DNA from: Alistipes senegalensis
GTDB lineage: Bacteria; Pseudomonadota; Gammaproteobacteria; Burkholderiales; Burkholderiaceae_D
Direction: 5' to 3'
NCBI GenBank assembly: GCA_023664945.1
Contig: JAMPER010000003.1
Location: forward strand, 24,032-88,031
Length of the DNA: 64,000 bases
The translations under genes were made by a program, and so were the position numbers. Shown piece after piece: positions 8,984 to 17,900 of this stretch. The notes beneath the pieces were generated by a model. That model saw only the letters and a list, made by a program, of their open reading frames with translations, was not told where the DNA came from and made no database searches. Each line of letters begins with the position of its first letter. The stretch's first letter is position 1.

Positions 8984-9526
8984 ATGAACAGCAAACAGAC
9001 ATTTTGGATAACGGGGATAGGGACTATTTGGGCCGCTTTTTTCCTTTTTATGCCGACTGCCGCCGCGCAGCAGCAGGCACAGCCTGCACCCCCTGTTCAG
9101 GCACAGCAGGCTTCTCCGGCGGCTGCTCCTGCTCCGAATCAGAATCAGGCACAGGCGGCCGCCCCGGCTTCCGATGAGAAGAAGGATGATGATGAAACCG
9201 TTTTTGATAACGGTGTGAAGATGAAAATCCTTCGGGCAGGCAAGGGCCCCAAACCTGCGCCGAACGCTATTGTCCAAATACAGTATATTGGCAGTCTGGA
9301 GGATGGAACCGAGTTTGACCGGTCTTATTCGCGCCGTTATCCGTCTATTTACAAGTTGTCAGATGTGATTGGATGCTGGCAGACCGGTATTCCGGAAATG
9401 CAGGTGGGCAGCAAGGCCAAGTTTACTTGCCCGCCCGGATCTGCCAACGGCAAGCGTCCGGTGGATTTTATCTGGGGCGATACGACGCTGTATTTTGTGA
9501 TTGAGCTGATTGCCATTACCGGCTAG
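8984..9526 (+). CDS. Exported FKBP-type peptidyl-prolyl isomerase with Q/A/P-rich linker
   Basis: A 180-residue protein from the ATG at 8984; the frame is open further upstream, but the N-terminal signal peptide (MNSKQTFWITGIGTIWAAFF, ending near TAAAQ) fixes this start. A low-complexity linker of Gln, Ala and Pro and then an acidic patch (DEKKDDDE) precede the FKBP domain. The domain keeps the fold signature (IVQIQYIGSLEDGTEFDRS, LYFVIELIAI), but several pocket positions are changed and it carries the GCW...TCP cysteine pair also seen in the paralog at 2625-3050. It probably acts as a periplasmic foldase or chaperone. Weakened active-site similarity means isomerase activity is not certain. 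Confidence 0.85.
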   Translation: MNSKQTFWITGIGTIWAAFFLFMPTAAAQQQAQPAPPVQAQQASPAAAPAPNQNQAQAAAPASDEKKDDDETVFDNGVKMKILRAGKGPKPAPNAIVQIQYIGSLEDGTEFDRSYSRRYPSIYKLSDVIGCWQTGIPEMQVGSKAKFTCPPGSANGKRPVDFIWGDTTLYFVIELIAITG

Positions 9527-9837
9527 GGCAGCGCCTCCGGGAGAGGTGTGTTTCCCCGGCGTATCGGCAGCGGGTTGCTCTTCGGATAACTGAAAAAACC
9601 AGGCCGCCGGGTTTCATTATTTTCCCGGAAGATTCCCCTGTTTTCGAATAACAATCGGCATGGGATTGGAACCGGTTTTTATGGCAAAAAAACAACAAAC
9701 CGGGGGTATTTTGCCGGGTTTTGCGGTGAAAAACGGGGAGGAGGCGACTGTGATCTCCCAAACGGCGCGGCCTGGCATACAATTTCGCGGGGCTTTCCCC
9801 TTTACTTTATTGAATCCGCAATACAGGAACTGACGAG
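9527..9837 (+). promoter_or_regulatory. Intergenic region upstream of porin
   Basis: About 310 bases without a supported gene. A TACAAT -10-like box lies about 60 bases before the porin ATG, with no convincing -35, so an activator-dependent promoter is possible. The ribosome site before the ATG is AGGAACTGACGAG. No other structure was seen. Confidence 0.35.
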
Positions 9838-10959
9838 ATGAAAGCGATTTTTGTGGCGCTGGGGGCGTTGGGTATGGCTGCTGTGACGGCAAAGGCGGCA
9901 TACGCCCGGCCTGATTTCCGCTTTTACGGTAATGTGGATACCGGCTATGTCAAGGAAAGCGGCCGGGATGCCGGTATGGCGTGCAATTACGGCAATTTTA
10001 TTGGCCTGGCCGGCAGTGAGGATTTGGGAAGGGGGCTGAAGGCTACTTTTACTGTTGAGGAACAGCTTGAGCTGAATGACGGCGACCGGGCGCGCAGGCG
10101 AAATGAGGTGGATTTTGCCCGCAGCCGCGGCGATGGCAATAATGAAGGCATCAGGCGGCCTGATTTTCAGGGCCAGGCCAATGTCGGTTTGACTCATGCG
10201 GAGTGGGGTGCTGTCAGGCTGGGACGTGTGGCCAATTTGTCTGTCGAAAATTACCGCCGCCTGGATCCTTTTTTCAATTTCAGTGTTGGCGCCAATCTGG
10301 CGTATGGCAATAATCTGTATGCCGAGCATTTGCCCAATACCGTGCGTTATGACAGCCCGTCATGGCAGGGTTTTTCTTTTGGCCTTTCCTATTCGCTGGG
10401 GGAGGATGACCATGACAGCGCCTATTACCGGAAGATTGGCAATGACGGCTGGAATGTTGCCTTAAAGTATGACAATGGTCCCCTGTTTATGACCGCCAAC
10501 TATTACCGCATGGCTGATTCTGACAATTCTTACGCCTGGAATCTGGGCGGGGCTTATACATGGGGGGCGGCAACGGTTTCTCTTGGGTTCCAGGATTCGC
10601 GAACCCAGGCCGGTTTTGCCGATACTTACCGGCAGGCAACGGGACTGTATGCCGGCTGGATGGAGGCCGGCCGTGCGGTGGATCAGCAGGATGCTGTTTT
10701 GGGCCTGGCTTACCGGGTTGGCAGCGGTGAAATCCAGCTTGCCTACAGTTACGGTAACTGGGATGATGGCGTGAATGATGAGGATGTTCACAAGTATTCG
10801 GCGGGCTATACTTATTTTCTTTCCAAACGGACGTCTCTTTACGGGATGGTTTCCTATCTGGATGCAGGCAGTGCTTTTGTCGGCCGGCACTACAATTTCA
10901 CCATGGTGGACAAAAGCGAGATTGCAGGCGTCCAGTTTGGTATTCGCCACACTTTTTGA
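9838..10959 (+). CDS. Outer-membrane general porin
   Basis: A 373-residue beta-barrel porin of the Gram-negative (betaproteobacterial) type. It has a signal peptide of about 22-24 residues, then the typical first strand FRFYGNVDTGYV, the loop and strand GLAGSEDLGRGLKATFTVEEQL, and the constriction-loop region WGAVRLGRVANL. The sequence ends AGVQFGIRHTF with the C-terminal phenylalanine needed for BAM-dependent assembly. It would form trimeric channels for small hydrophilic solutes. Unusually, several mature positions in the first extracellular loop are charged. It is transcribed alone, with a strong terminator immediately downstream. Porins are also common phage receptors, which is relevant given the defence genes in the window. 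Confidence 0.93.
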   Translation: MKAIFVALGALGMAAVTAKAAYARPDFRFYGNVDTGYVKESGRDAGMACNYGNFIGLAGSEDLGRGLKATFTVEEQLELNDGDRARRRNEVDFARSRGDGNNEGIRRPDFQGQANVGLTHAEWGAVRLGRVANLSVENYRRLDPFFNFSVGANLAYGNNLYAEHLPNTVRYDSPSWQGFSFGLSYSLGEDDHDSAYYRKIGNDGWNVALKYDNGPLFMTANYYRMADSDNSYAWNLGGAYTWGAATVSLGFQDSRTQAGFADTYRQATGLYAGWMEAGRAVDQQDAVLGLAYRVGSGEIQLAYSYGNWDDGVNDEDVHKYSAGYTYFLSKRTSLYGMVSYLDAGSAFVGRHYNFTMVDKSEIAGVQFGIRHTF

Positions 10960-10976
10960 CGTTGCATGGATACCGG

Positions 10977-11010
10977 AAAAGGCAGGGTTGCAACCTGCCT
11001 TTTTCTTTTT
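10977..11010 (+). terminator. Rho-independent terminator of porin gene
   Basis: GGCAGG and CCTGCC pair around a 7-base loop at 10981-10999, flanked by AAAA upstream and TTTTTCTTTTT downstream, 18 bases after the porin stop codon. The A tract on the other side may also let it serve the convergent gene. Confidence 0.85.
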
Positions 11011-11015
11011 GGCGG

Positions 11016-11372
11016 TTAGTAATAGAGTACCCGCAGGCGGCGCGTCCGCAGGATGGGGTGGCCGGAGTGTGTTTGTTTCAGGTCGCCCCGGATGGCGATT
11101 CGGGATGTTTTGAAAAGGGAGGTTTCGCCAAATACCCGAAGGCTGATGCGAATGGCGATACGGCCTGTCCCATCTGAAAAAAGGTAGCGGTTGCCGCCCA
11201 GGAATGCCTCTATTTTGCCTGTCAGCCTGAATATTTCACCATATGGCGGTTTTTCGAGCAGGCTTTTTACTGTTTTTTCCTGTTCGGGTTCCATTCTTTT
11301 TACTTTACCGGAAGGGTTGGCAGATGGGGTAAAGGTGTTTTTGGCAGGCGGTGAAAACAGGTAAAAAAACAT
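11016..11372 (-). CDS. Bacterial OB-fold (BOF/YgiW-like) protein without clear signal peptide
   Basis: A 118-residue protein. The domain EIFRLTGKIEAFLGGNRYLFSDGTGRIAIRI resembles the BOF family (YgiW/YdeI), in which a small OB fold of the periplasm is linked to stress tolerance. The start at 11372 is favoured by AAAGGAAACAGC just upstream. The first 25 residues are hydrophobic and aromatic but do not make a convincing signal peptide, so location is unclear; an internal ATG at 11294 lacks a ribosome site. Two more obvious, secreted members lie nearby at 12183-12557 and 12638-13012. Family assignment is moderate for this member. Confidence 0.6.
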   Translation of the reverse strand: MFFYLFSPPAKNTFTPSANPSGKVKRMEPEQEKTVKSLLEKPPYGEIFRLTGKIEAFLGGNRYLFSDGTGRIAIRISLRVFGETSLFKTSRIAIRGDLKQTHSGHPILRTRRLRVLYY

Positions 11373-11587
11373 GCTGTTTCCTTTCTTTTTCGGATGGGCC
11401 GCTTTCTTTCATGGCGGCGACCCCTGCTGTTATTTCATCCCGAAAGCGGTTCCTGTGGTTTGTTGCACCTCAAAAACCGGGCAAAAAGGCGGCGGCCAGG
11501 CGGATACCCTGTACTGTGAAAAAGAGGGAAAGGATGGATGAATGGGATGTTATGAAGCGAAAACCGGCCGTATTTGAGAGGGCTTTG

Positions 11588-12088
11588 TCAGTCGTCTGCC
11601 TCATCAGGGGGAAGCTGTCCGTCTGGCGGGTAGGTCAGCTTGACCCGTTTGGAAAGCAGCAAATAGACGGTGTAGCCTGCGTGGATGACTGTTGCGATGA
11701 GCAGCGGGTTTGAATAGCGCAGGATGTTGTGAACGGGGGAACCAAAACCGTACATCAGTGCCGGTAACATGAGGGTAAAGGCGTGACCAATTGGCCCTGA
11801 TGCCCACAGGGCGATGATTGCACCATATACCGAGCTGCGCCTGCGGCGCTTAAAAAGCAGGATGCCGCCAATTATGCTAATTGCCGCCCGGGCGACTTCT
11901 GCAAGAAAAACTGTTGTCCGGAAATAATACCAGGTGTAACGCTCCTGTAACTGGGGAAAATCCAGTTCTGCTTCCAGGAGGGTATTCCGGAGGCCTATCA
12001 GTATCAGAAGCGGTTGCAGTACCAGCATGACAAAAAGCAGTATGCCCAGCCACCCGAAGACGCCTGCCTTGCGTTTTTCTTGCTGCAT
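11588..12088 (-). CDS. DUF2569-like four-helix membrane protein
   Basis: A 166-residue inner-membrane protein with four hydrophobic segments. It begins GVFGWLGILLFVMLVLQPLL, continues with a long periplasmic loop (about residues 45-65, aromatic rich), and has conserved ISIIGGILLF and VIHAGYTVYLLL helices before an acidic tail (PPDEADD). This layout matches DUF2569 proteins, whose function is unknown. The ATG at 12088 is chosen because an AGGA ribosome site lies just upstream; the frame extends to a GTG at 12127 without support. It ends the minus-strand group that includes the OB-fold genes, but a terminator separates it from them. Confidence 0.7.
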   Translation of the reverse strand: MQQEKRKAGVFGWLGILLFVMLVLQPLLILIGLRNTLLEAELDFPQLQERYTWYYFRTTVFLAEVARAAISIIGGILLFKRRRRSSVYGAIIALWASGPIGHAFTLMLPALMYGFGSPVHNILRYSNPLLIATVIHAGYTVYLLLSKRVKLTYPPDGQLPPDEADD

Positions 12089-12127
12089 CAGTTGTCCTGT
12101 ATATCGACCAGCTCTGCATTTTCTCAC

Positions 12128-12160
12128 AAAAACAGGGCCGGCAGAAGGGAGGCGGCCCTG
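12128..12160 (-). terminator. Rho-independent terminator after OB-fold gene
   Basis: On the minus strand CAGGGCCG and CGGCCCTG make a perfect 8-bp stem around a 12-base loop, followed by TTTTTGT. It begins 22 bases beyond the stop codon of the gene at 12183-12557. Confidence 0.8.
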
Positions 12161-12182
12161 TGGTGATGCTGCCTGAATCTGC

Positions 12183-12557
12183 TTACGGCTTGATGACGGT
12201 CAGCCGTTTGACATCAATTTCAAGCGGACGGGCAAAGTCTTTTTCCACTTCGCCGTACACTTCGACCAGGGTTTTGTCTGTGACCCGGATGTTATGGAAA
12301 TATTTGTCGTCAATTTCCATGCGGACGGTACCGGTGTTGTCCTGGAATTCGTAGCGTTCTTTTTTCAGTTTTTTGGTAATCCGGCCGCGCAGTGTGACTT
12401 CCTGGTCATCGGCCGCGTTTTTCATGATATCGGCGACGGTTGTTATTGCTGTTGCCGTGCTTTGGCCGGGGCCGGTATATTGCGCCTGGGCCTGGCCAAA
12501 CAGACCGGCGGCCAGGGTAATGCCTATTACTGCCATGATTTTTTGGGATGCTTTCAT
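12183..12557 (-). CDS. Secreted BOF-family OB-fold protein (YgiW/YdeI type)
   Basis: A 124-residue protein with a standard signal peptide (about residues 1-25, ending GQAQA) and one BOF domain: VADIMKNAADDQEVTLRGRI, then the family signature YEFQDNTGTVRMEID and the closing VEVYGEVEKD strand. Members such as YgiW and YdeI of enterobacteria are periplasmic stress proteins, implicated in resistance to peroxide, cadmium, acid or antimicrobial peptides. A strong AAGGAGTTGAC ribosome site supports the start. It is followed by a terminator and preceded by a paralog at 12638-13012, suggesting a tandem duplication. Confidence 0.88.
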   Translation of the reverse strand: MKASQKIMAVIGITLAAGLFGQAQAQYTGPGQSTATAITTVADIMKNAADDQEVTLRGRITKKLKKERYEFQDNTGTVRMEIDDKYFHNIRVTDKTLVEVYGEVEKDFARPLEIDVKRLTVIKP

Positions 12558-12591
12558 GTCAACTCCTTTTTGTTGTTAAAAACAGGGGCAG

Positions 12592-12616
12592 CTGTATCCG
12601 GCTTTGCCGGATACAG
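12592..12616 (-). terminator. 11-bp intergenic hairpin between the paired OB-fold genes
   Basis: CTGTATCCGGC and GCCGGATACAG form a perfect 11-bp stem with a 3-base loop. On the minus strand a T run comes about ten bases later, so it may be a weak terminator or attenuator limiting read-through from the first gene into the second. Confidence 0.5.
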
Positions 12617-12637
12617 GCGGATTGATTGCAGAAGATA

Positions 12638-13012
12638 TCAGGATGCCGCTACGGTAAGGCGGAATACCTTGACAATGGGGGATTCCACCAGCCGTTTATC
12701 CACTTCGCCAAAGATTTCTACGGTGGTGTTTTCTGTAACTGTCAGGTTATAGAAAAGTTTTTCACTGATTTTGGCGCGGATTGTGCCGGTATTGTCCTGA
12801 AATTCGTAATATTTTTTGCCGAATCGACGGGTAATGCGCCCTTTGAGCAGAACTTGCTGGCCGTCGATGGGTTTGGCAATAATCTGGGCGACGGTTGTGT
12901 CAGCCTGCATTTCGCCCGGGCCCAGGTACTGGGCGTGGGATATGCCGGCCAGTGCCATGAAAACCGCAGCCAGTATGATGCCCGCTACTCCTTTTATTTT
13001 TGCTTTCCACAT
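12638..13012 (-). CDS. Secreted BOF-family OB-fold protein (YgiW/YdeI type), paralog
   Basis: A 124-residue protein starting at the ATG 13012, which follows GAAGGAGGCAAGC; an upstream in-frame start at 13060 is not supported. The signal peptide ends at SHAQ. The mature domain (AQIIAKPIDGQQVLLKGRI, YEFQDNTGTIRAKI, VEIFGEVDKR) is clearly homologous to the neighbour at 12183-12557, at roughly half identity by eye. The pair probably arose by duplication and shares the periplasmic stress-tolerance role proposed for the family. Expression of the downstream copy may be limited by the hairpin between them. Confidence 0.88.
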   Translation of the reverse strand: MWKAKIKGVAGIILAAVFMALAGISHAQYLGPGEMQADTTVAQIIAKPIDGQQVLLKGRITRRFGKKYYEFQDNTGTIRAKISEKLFYNLTVTENTTVEIFGEVDKRLVESPIVKVFRLTVAAS

Positions 13013-13221
13013 GCTTGCCTCCTTCAGGAATATAAGGTTGTGTTGCTGTTGCTTTCTCATCAGACACGAAAACCGGGCAGCGTTTGCTGATGAGAATCAG
13101 TAAATTGCCAAATGAAGGCAGATCAGGGGGGAAAAAGCGATGAAAGCAGGAATTTCCTGCCATAAATGTGGCATGATGTTCTTTCCGTTTTTTTGCAGCC
13201 TGCACAGGAAAACCCGAAAAG

Positions 13222-13677
13222 ATGGAAAGTTGTTTTTCTTACCATTCCAATCCGCATATTGCCTTTCCGCTGGGTTTTGGCGATATGAAGTCGCAAAGTG
13301 CCCGGGCGGAGCGCTTTTTGCCGGAAAAGCAGGCCTGGTTATGTGTGCGTGTGGAGGCAGTTGCTTATGATGCCTTTACCCGAAAGGAAGCCGGGCGGGG
13401 CAATCTTGACCGGCTGTTTCCGGGAATGACGGAAAGTATGGGAAGGCTGCCTGATCCCGACGCGCTATGGCTTTACCATGTTGTTGTTTTTACGGCCCGC
13501 TCTTTGGGTACGGAAAGCCGCCTGATTTTGCCGGCGGATGAGTGCGGCGTTGCGGCGGCATGGTTTGATGATTTCCATGCCATGCTGGCGTATTGCGAAA
13601 AGGAGCATGGTATTGCCGCTTCCGGTTTTGAAAGCCGGTTTGCCGGCAAATCTCTGGGGGGAATCGAGGCGCCCTGA
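13222..13677 (+). CDS. Unknown 151-residue cytoplasmic protein
   Basis: No family is recognised. The protein is soluble, with no signal or membrane segment. It starts with an aromatic, His-containing stretch (SCFSYHSNPHIAFPLGFGDM) and ends in a Gly/Phe-rich tail. Codon use and composition match the neighbouring core genes, which supports it as a real gene. It is divergent from the OB-fold gene at 12638-13012 and stands alone. A CAGGAAA ribosome-like site lies about a dozen bases before the ATG. A palindromic CCTGATCAGG followed by seven T lies at its 3' end and could be a weak terminator. Confidence 0.55.
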   Translation: MESCFSYHSNPHIAFPLGFGDMKSQSARAERFLPEKQAWLCVRVEAVAYDAFTRKEAGRGNLDRLFPGMTESMGRLPDPDALWLYHVVVFTARSLGTESRLILPADECGVAAAWFDDFHAMLAYCEKEHGIAASGFESRFAGKSLGGIEAP

Positions 13678-14275
13678 TCAGGCTGTTTTTTTGACATGAT
13701 CAGCTGCCCTGTGCCGGTTGATAAGCGGGTATTGAGGCTTCACCTGCCGGCATTGTCACGCAAGAAGCCTGTACAAATTTTATGGGTATTATTTCTGCAA
13801 AGCCGCAATGGAGGGGATAAGAGAACCCCCCCTTCATGGCGAGAAAAGCCGTTTGCAGTATCCCGAAATGGCCTCATGGCATCCATGCAAAGGGTCGATA
13901 TGGCGGATTCAGGGGCACATGTTGATGTGCATCTGAAGAAAAAATGTGCATGTTCCCGTCAAGCCGGAGATGACGGGATTAAACATTTTGTTTTTGGCAG
14001 TATCCGTTCCCGGCTTTTCTCTACAGGCAGAGCCGCCGGGCAGGATGTACAGCCGTTGTATGGAAGAAGCCGGTATAACGATCGGAATGGATAATTGTAC
14101 AGGAGCGGAATATGACCGTTTGGACAAGGTGCTGCATGCCGCTTACAGGGATTTGGCAGCCGGATGAGACTGCAAGAAGGGCGGCTGCGTTTTTGCAGGA
14201 CGAGATGAAAGGGGCTGAGTAAGGTTGCCTTTGGCCAAGCAGGGGGCGCCGGTTTGGCCTGCTGCGGCAGGCGGC
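13678..14275 (+). other. 600-base stretch with a possible broken small secreted-protein gene
   Basis: No intact gene is convincing. From 13970 a frame reads MTGLNILFLAVSVPGFSLQA, a plausible signal peptide, followed by RCMEEAGITIGMDNCTGAEYD and LDKVLHAAYRDLAA, which is like the start of LprI-type lysozyme-inhibitor domains (Cys, then a D-x-L-x-x-x-Y pattern). It stops at 14167. In the next frame the sequence continues WQPDETARRAAAFLQDEMKG to a stop at 14222. This suggests a frameshifted remnant. The similarity is weak and the call tentative. Confidence 0.25.
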
Positions 14276-14989
14276 TCAGTTTTCCCATGTTTCTGCCCGC
14301 AGGGGCAGCCTGTTCAGGCGCTTTTTCATCGTCCGCCAGTGCGGCAGGTGTTTGTCCAGGATGGCGGTGAAGCGGACGCCGTGATTGGGTTCCAGAAAGT
14401 GGGTCAATTCGTGGAGGATGATGTACTCCAGGCATTCGCGCGGTTTTTTTGCCAGTTCGGTATTCAGCAGGATGCTGCCGTGCGCCGGTGTACAGGAGCC
14501 CCAGCGGGTTTTCATGCGGCGGATGCGCAGGGTGACGGGAGGCAGGTTCAGCCGGTCTTGCCATGCGGCCAGGCGCGGCAGGGCAGCTTCGCGCAGGATG
14601 CGGCGATACCAGCCTTGCAGGAGCCGGTCCATGCTTTCTGCCGTGGCATGGGGACGGACTTGCAGGATCAGGGCGGTGTGATCGAGGGTGACGCGGGGAG
14701 CGGCGGGTTGTTCTTCGATGTGAAGCAGGCAGGGGTATCCCCAGACGAAATGGGTTTCTCTGTTGAGGTATTCCCGCGGGGTTTCGCGTTCCTGCGCCTG
14801 CATGAGGCGACGCTGTTTTCTTATCCAGTTTAGCCGTGAGAGGGCGAAGAGGCGGATACGTTCTTCGCTCATCCACGGGGGCGCGGAGATGCGTACGTCC
14901 CCGGCTGGCGGACAGACGGCCAGGCGCAGGCTTTTGATGGGTTTTCGCCGGATGCTGATAGTCAGTTCCTGAAGGTGAAATTTTTCCAT
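14276..14989 (-). CDS. YgjP/DUF45-family zinc metalloprotease
   Basis: A 237-residue cytoplasmic protein of the YgjP (DUF45, WLM-like) family. The diagnostic motifs are RMKTRWGSC at about 165-173 and HELTHFLEPNHG at about 192-203, which holds the HExxH zinc site with a third His downstream. The start codon overlaps the hsdR stop codon (TGATG), so translation is coupled and the gene is the last of the type I restriction operon. Genes of this family are often found beside type I systems; a role in controlling or degrading restriction subunits is a guess. Family certain, substrate unknown. Confidence 0.88.
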   Translation of the reverse strand: MEKFHLQELTISIRRKPIKSLRLAVCPPAGDVRISAPPWMSEERIRLFALSRLNWIRKQRRLMQAQERETPREYLNRETHFVWGYPCLLHIEEQPAAPRVTLDHTALILQVRPHATAESMDRLLQGWYRRILREAALPRLAAWQDRLNLPPVTLRIRRMKTRWGSCTPAHGSILLNTELAKKPRECLEYIILHELTHFLEPNHGVRFTAILDKHLPHWRTMKKRLNRLPLRAETWEN

Positions 14990-17900
14990 CAGTATTCTTC
15001 CTGCGCTTCGATGATGGGGTAGAGTCTTTCGACTTCTTCGCGGGAGACGACGTATTGTGCCAGGCGCTGTTTGACGACTTTTTGCTTGGCGCGGTTTTGC
15101 CGCCAGTCGTGCGGGCAGTGCTCAAGCAGATCTTCGTGGAGGTTCAGCGCCAGTTCTTCGTTGTTGTTCAGGTTCTGGTAGAGCGCCCGTTTGGCTTTTG
15201 TGTCGCAGGCGGCGGGGATGCCGTCGTTGTATCCGCGTTGCAGGGGACGCAGGATTTGTTCTTCGAGACGGCGCAGGTATTCTTCGTATGCGAGCGCATT
15301 GGCGCGTCTTTGTTCGACCAGTGCGGTGAGGAGTTTTGACATGCGTTCGTAAAATTCCGGGTTGGCTGCGTGTTCGCTGGTAATGGCGCGGCGGACATTG
15401 TTTTCGACGGCTTCGGCAACGGCTTCTTTGCTCTGGAATTTGGCAAATTTTTTTGCGATGGTTTCGCGGATGCCGCTTTGGGCGACGATTTCCAGGAAGG
15501 GGAGGTTCTCGAAGGCGGAGAGGGTGCGCGGCGCGGCGGCTTCCACGTAGCGGTCGAGCAGGTTGCGCATATCGGCTTCAAAGGGGCGGGTATCGAGGTA
15601 TTCCCCGGCGGCCATACGCACCATGTTGCGCAGTTCGCCGGCGCGCCGGGTTTCGGCTGCAATTTGGGTTGCTTCTTCCGGTGTGTAGCCTGCATCTGTT
15701 ATTTCATCGGCTATGGCGGCGTAAGCGCGAAGGAGTTTGACGGCGCTCTGGTAAAGCGCCAGACGGCGGGATTCGGTTTCTGTCAGGGCTTCCGGGTTTT
15801 CGGGGTTGCCGCAGAAGTAGCGGATGTTTTCTTCTTCGCCTTGGGGAGGCGCTACCTGTTCGCAGAGCAGCTGGAAGGTTTGCCGCGCCGCGTCAAGTTT
15901 TTCGCGGCAGGCTGTCAGGCGGTTTTGCAGGCGGATTTGCGGATCGCTGCCGTCGGGCGCGGGGTCCAGTTCGGCAGTGTACACGCCGATGGCGTTTTCC
16001 ATCTGGCGAAAGAGGTCTTTGAAGTCCACAATGCGGCCAAAGTCTTTCCAGTCGACTTCATCCTGCGCGATACGGTTGGTGCGGCAGATGGCCTGAAAGA
16101 GGCTGTGGTCCTGCATGTGTTTATCAATGTAGAGGTAGGAGCAGGGGACGGCGTCAAAGCCGGTCAGGAGTTTATCCACGACGATGACGACCGAGAGGGC
16201 GGCGGGTTCTTTTTTGAAGCGTTCCTTGATTTGGGCTTCGTAGGTTTCGGCTTTGGTTTTACCTGGCAGGGGGGTGATGTCCTGCAGCAGTTTCTGATAG
16301 GTGCGATACACGAATTGCCTGCCGGTTTCGGTGTTGTCGCCCATGTCTTCTGCGGCGTCTTTTGTTTGCGGGTTGTAGGAGGTGACGATGCCGCATTTTC
16401 CCCTGAGCGGGGAATCCTGAAAGAGTTCGTAGTATTTGCAGGCGTCCCGGATGCCGGCCGCTACGAGCAGGGCGTTGCCGCGCCCGGATTGCAGGATGGG
16501 CTTGGTTTCAAAGTCGAAAGCAATTTCCCCGATGATTTTTTCCATGCGGGATTTGGCGCTGAGGAGGTTTTGCATGGTTCCCCAGCGTTTTTTCAGTTCG
16601 GCTTTCTGCCAGCTGTTCAGGGTTTTTGTGCGGGCTTCGAAAAGGGCGTCTATTTTTTCTTTTTCGGAAAGACGCTGATCGATATCCCGCGCTTCGTAGA
16701 GCAGATCGAGTACTACGCCGTCTTGTACGGCTTCGTCAAATTTATAGACGTGAATGTAGTTGCCAAAGAGTTCCCTCGTGGTTTTTTTATCGGTTTTAAT
16801 GAGCGGTGTGCCGGTAAAACCGATGAAGACGGCGTTTGGCATGGTGGCTTTCATGGCGCGATAGAGGTCGCCGCTCTGGCTGCGGTGGCATTCGTCCACA
16901 AAAACGATGAGTTCGCCCACGGCGAGGTTTTTTTGCGACCGGAGGGCTTCGATGTAGGCTTTCAGGCTTTGGTCGCCCCGCTGGCTTAGGGTGGCAAATT
17001 TGTGGATGAGGGCGCAAAGCAGGCGGTTTTCGTGCTGCCCCAGCGCGGGCAGGAGCCGGCTGGCGCTGGTGATGCGCGTTATGTTGTCTTGCCCTGCGCT
17101 GATAAAGTTGCCTTCGATTTGTTCGTCCAGTTCGACACGGTCAGTGACGACCAGTATGCGGGATTCAGGACGATGTGTCAGTATCCAGCGGGCGAGCATG
17201 ACCATGAGCAGCGATTTGCCGCTGCCCTGGGTGTGCCAGATGATGCCGCCTGTGCGGGCGCGGAGGGCTTCCTGCGCGCGTTTGATGGCGTGATACTGGT
17301 GGGGACGAGGCAGTTTTTTGACGCCGCCGTCAAAGAGGATGAAGTCATGCAGTAGCTCAATCAGGCGCGCTTTGTTGCAGAGTTGTTTCAGGTGTCTGTC
17401 CAGCAGGGGGAGGTTTGCGTCTTCTTTGTTTTCGGTTTCTTCTTTCCATGCCAGGTAGTATTTTGCCTGCGTGCCGATGGTTCCGTAGCGCACGCCTTCG
17501 CTGGCGTTGCACGCCATGAGCCATTGCGCGGCGGTAAAAAAGCCCGGATTGTATTCTGGCCGCTGGTTGGAAATGAATTGGGCGATGCCGTCGACAAGGG
17601 AAACCGCTGACCGCTTCAGTTCCATAACGGCAACGGCGATGCCGTTGAGGTAAAGCACAAGGTCTGGCCGGCGTTCCTGCCCTTCGCGCAGGGTGACTTC
17701 TTCTGCCAGGGCAAAATGGTTGTTTTCCGGGTTTTCCCAGTCGATGGGGAACACGGTATCGTGGTTTTTGTCTGCCCGTGTTTGCACATTGACGCCGTAG
17801 TGCAGTTGTTCGTAAACGGCTTTGTTGGCGTCATAGAGGGAGCGGCCTTGCAGGCGGGCGGCCTGTTGCAGCTGATGAACGGCGGGCGTTATCTGTTCCG

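Noticed and set aside
15370-16989. 539-codon open frame on the plus strand
   Set aside because: Antisense to hsdR, Phe/Gly-rich with no motif. The hsdR frame has all helicase motifs.
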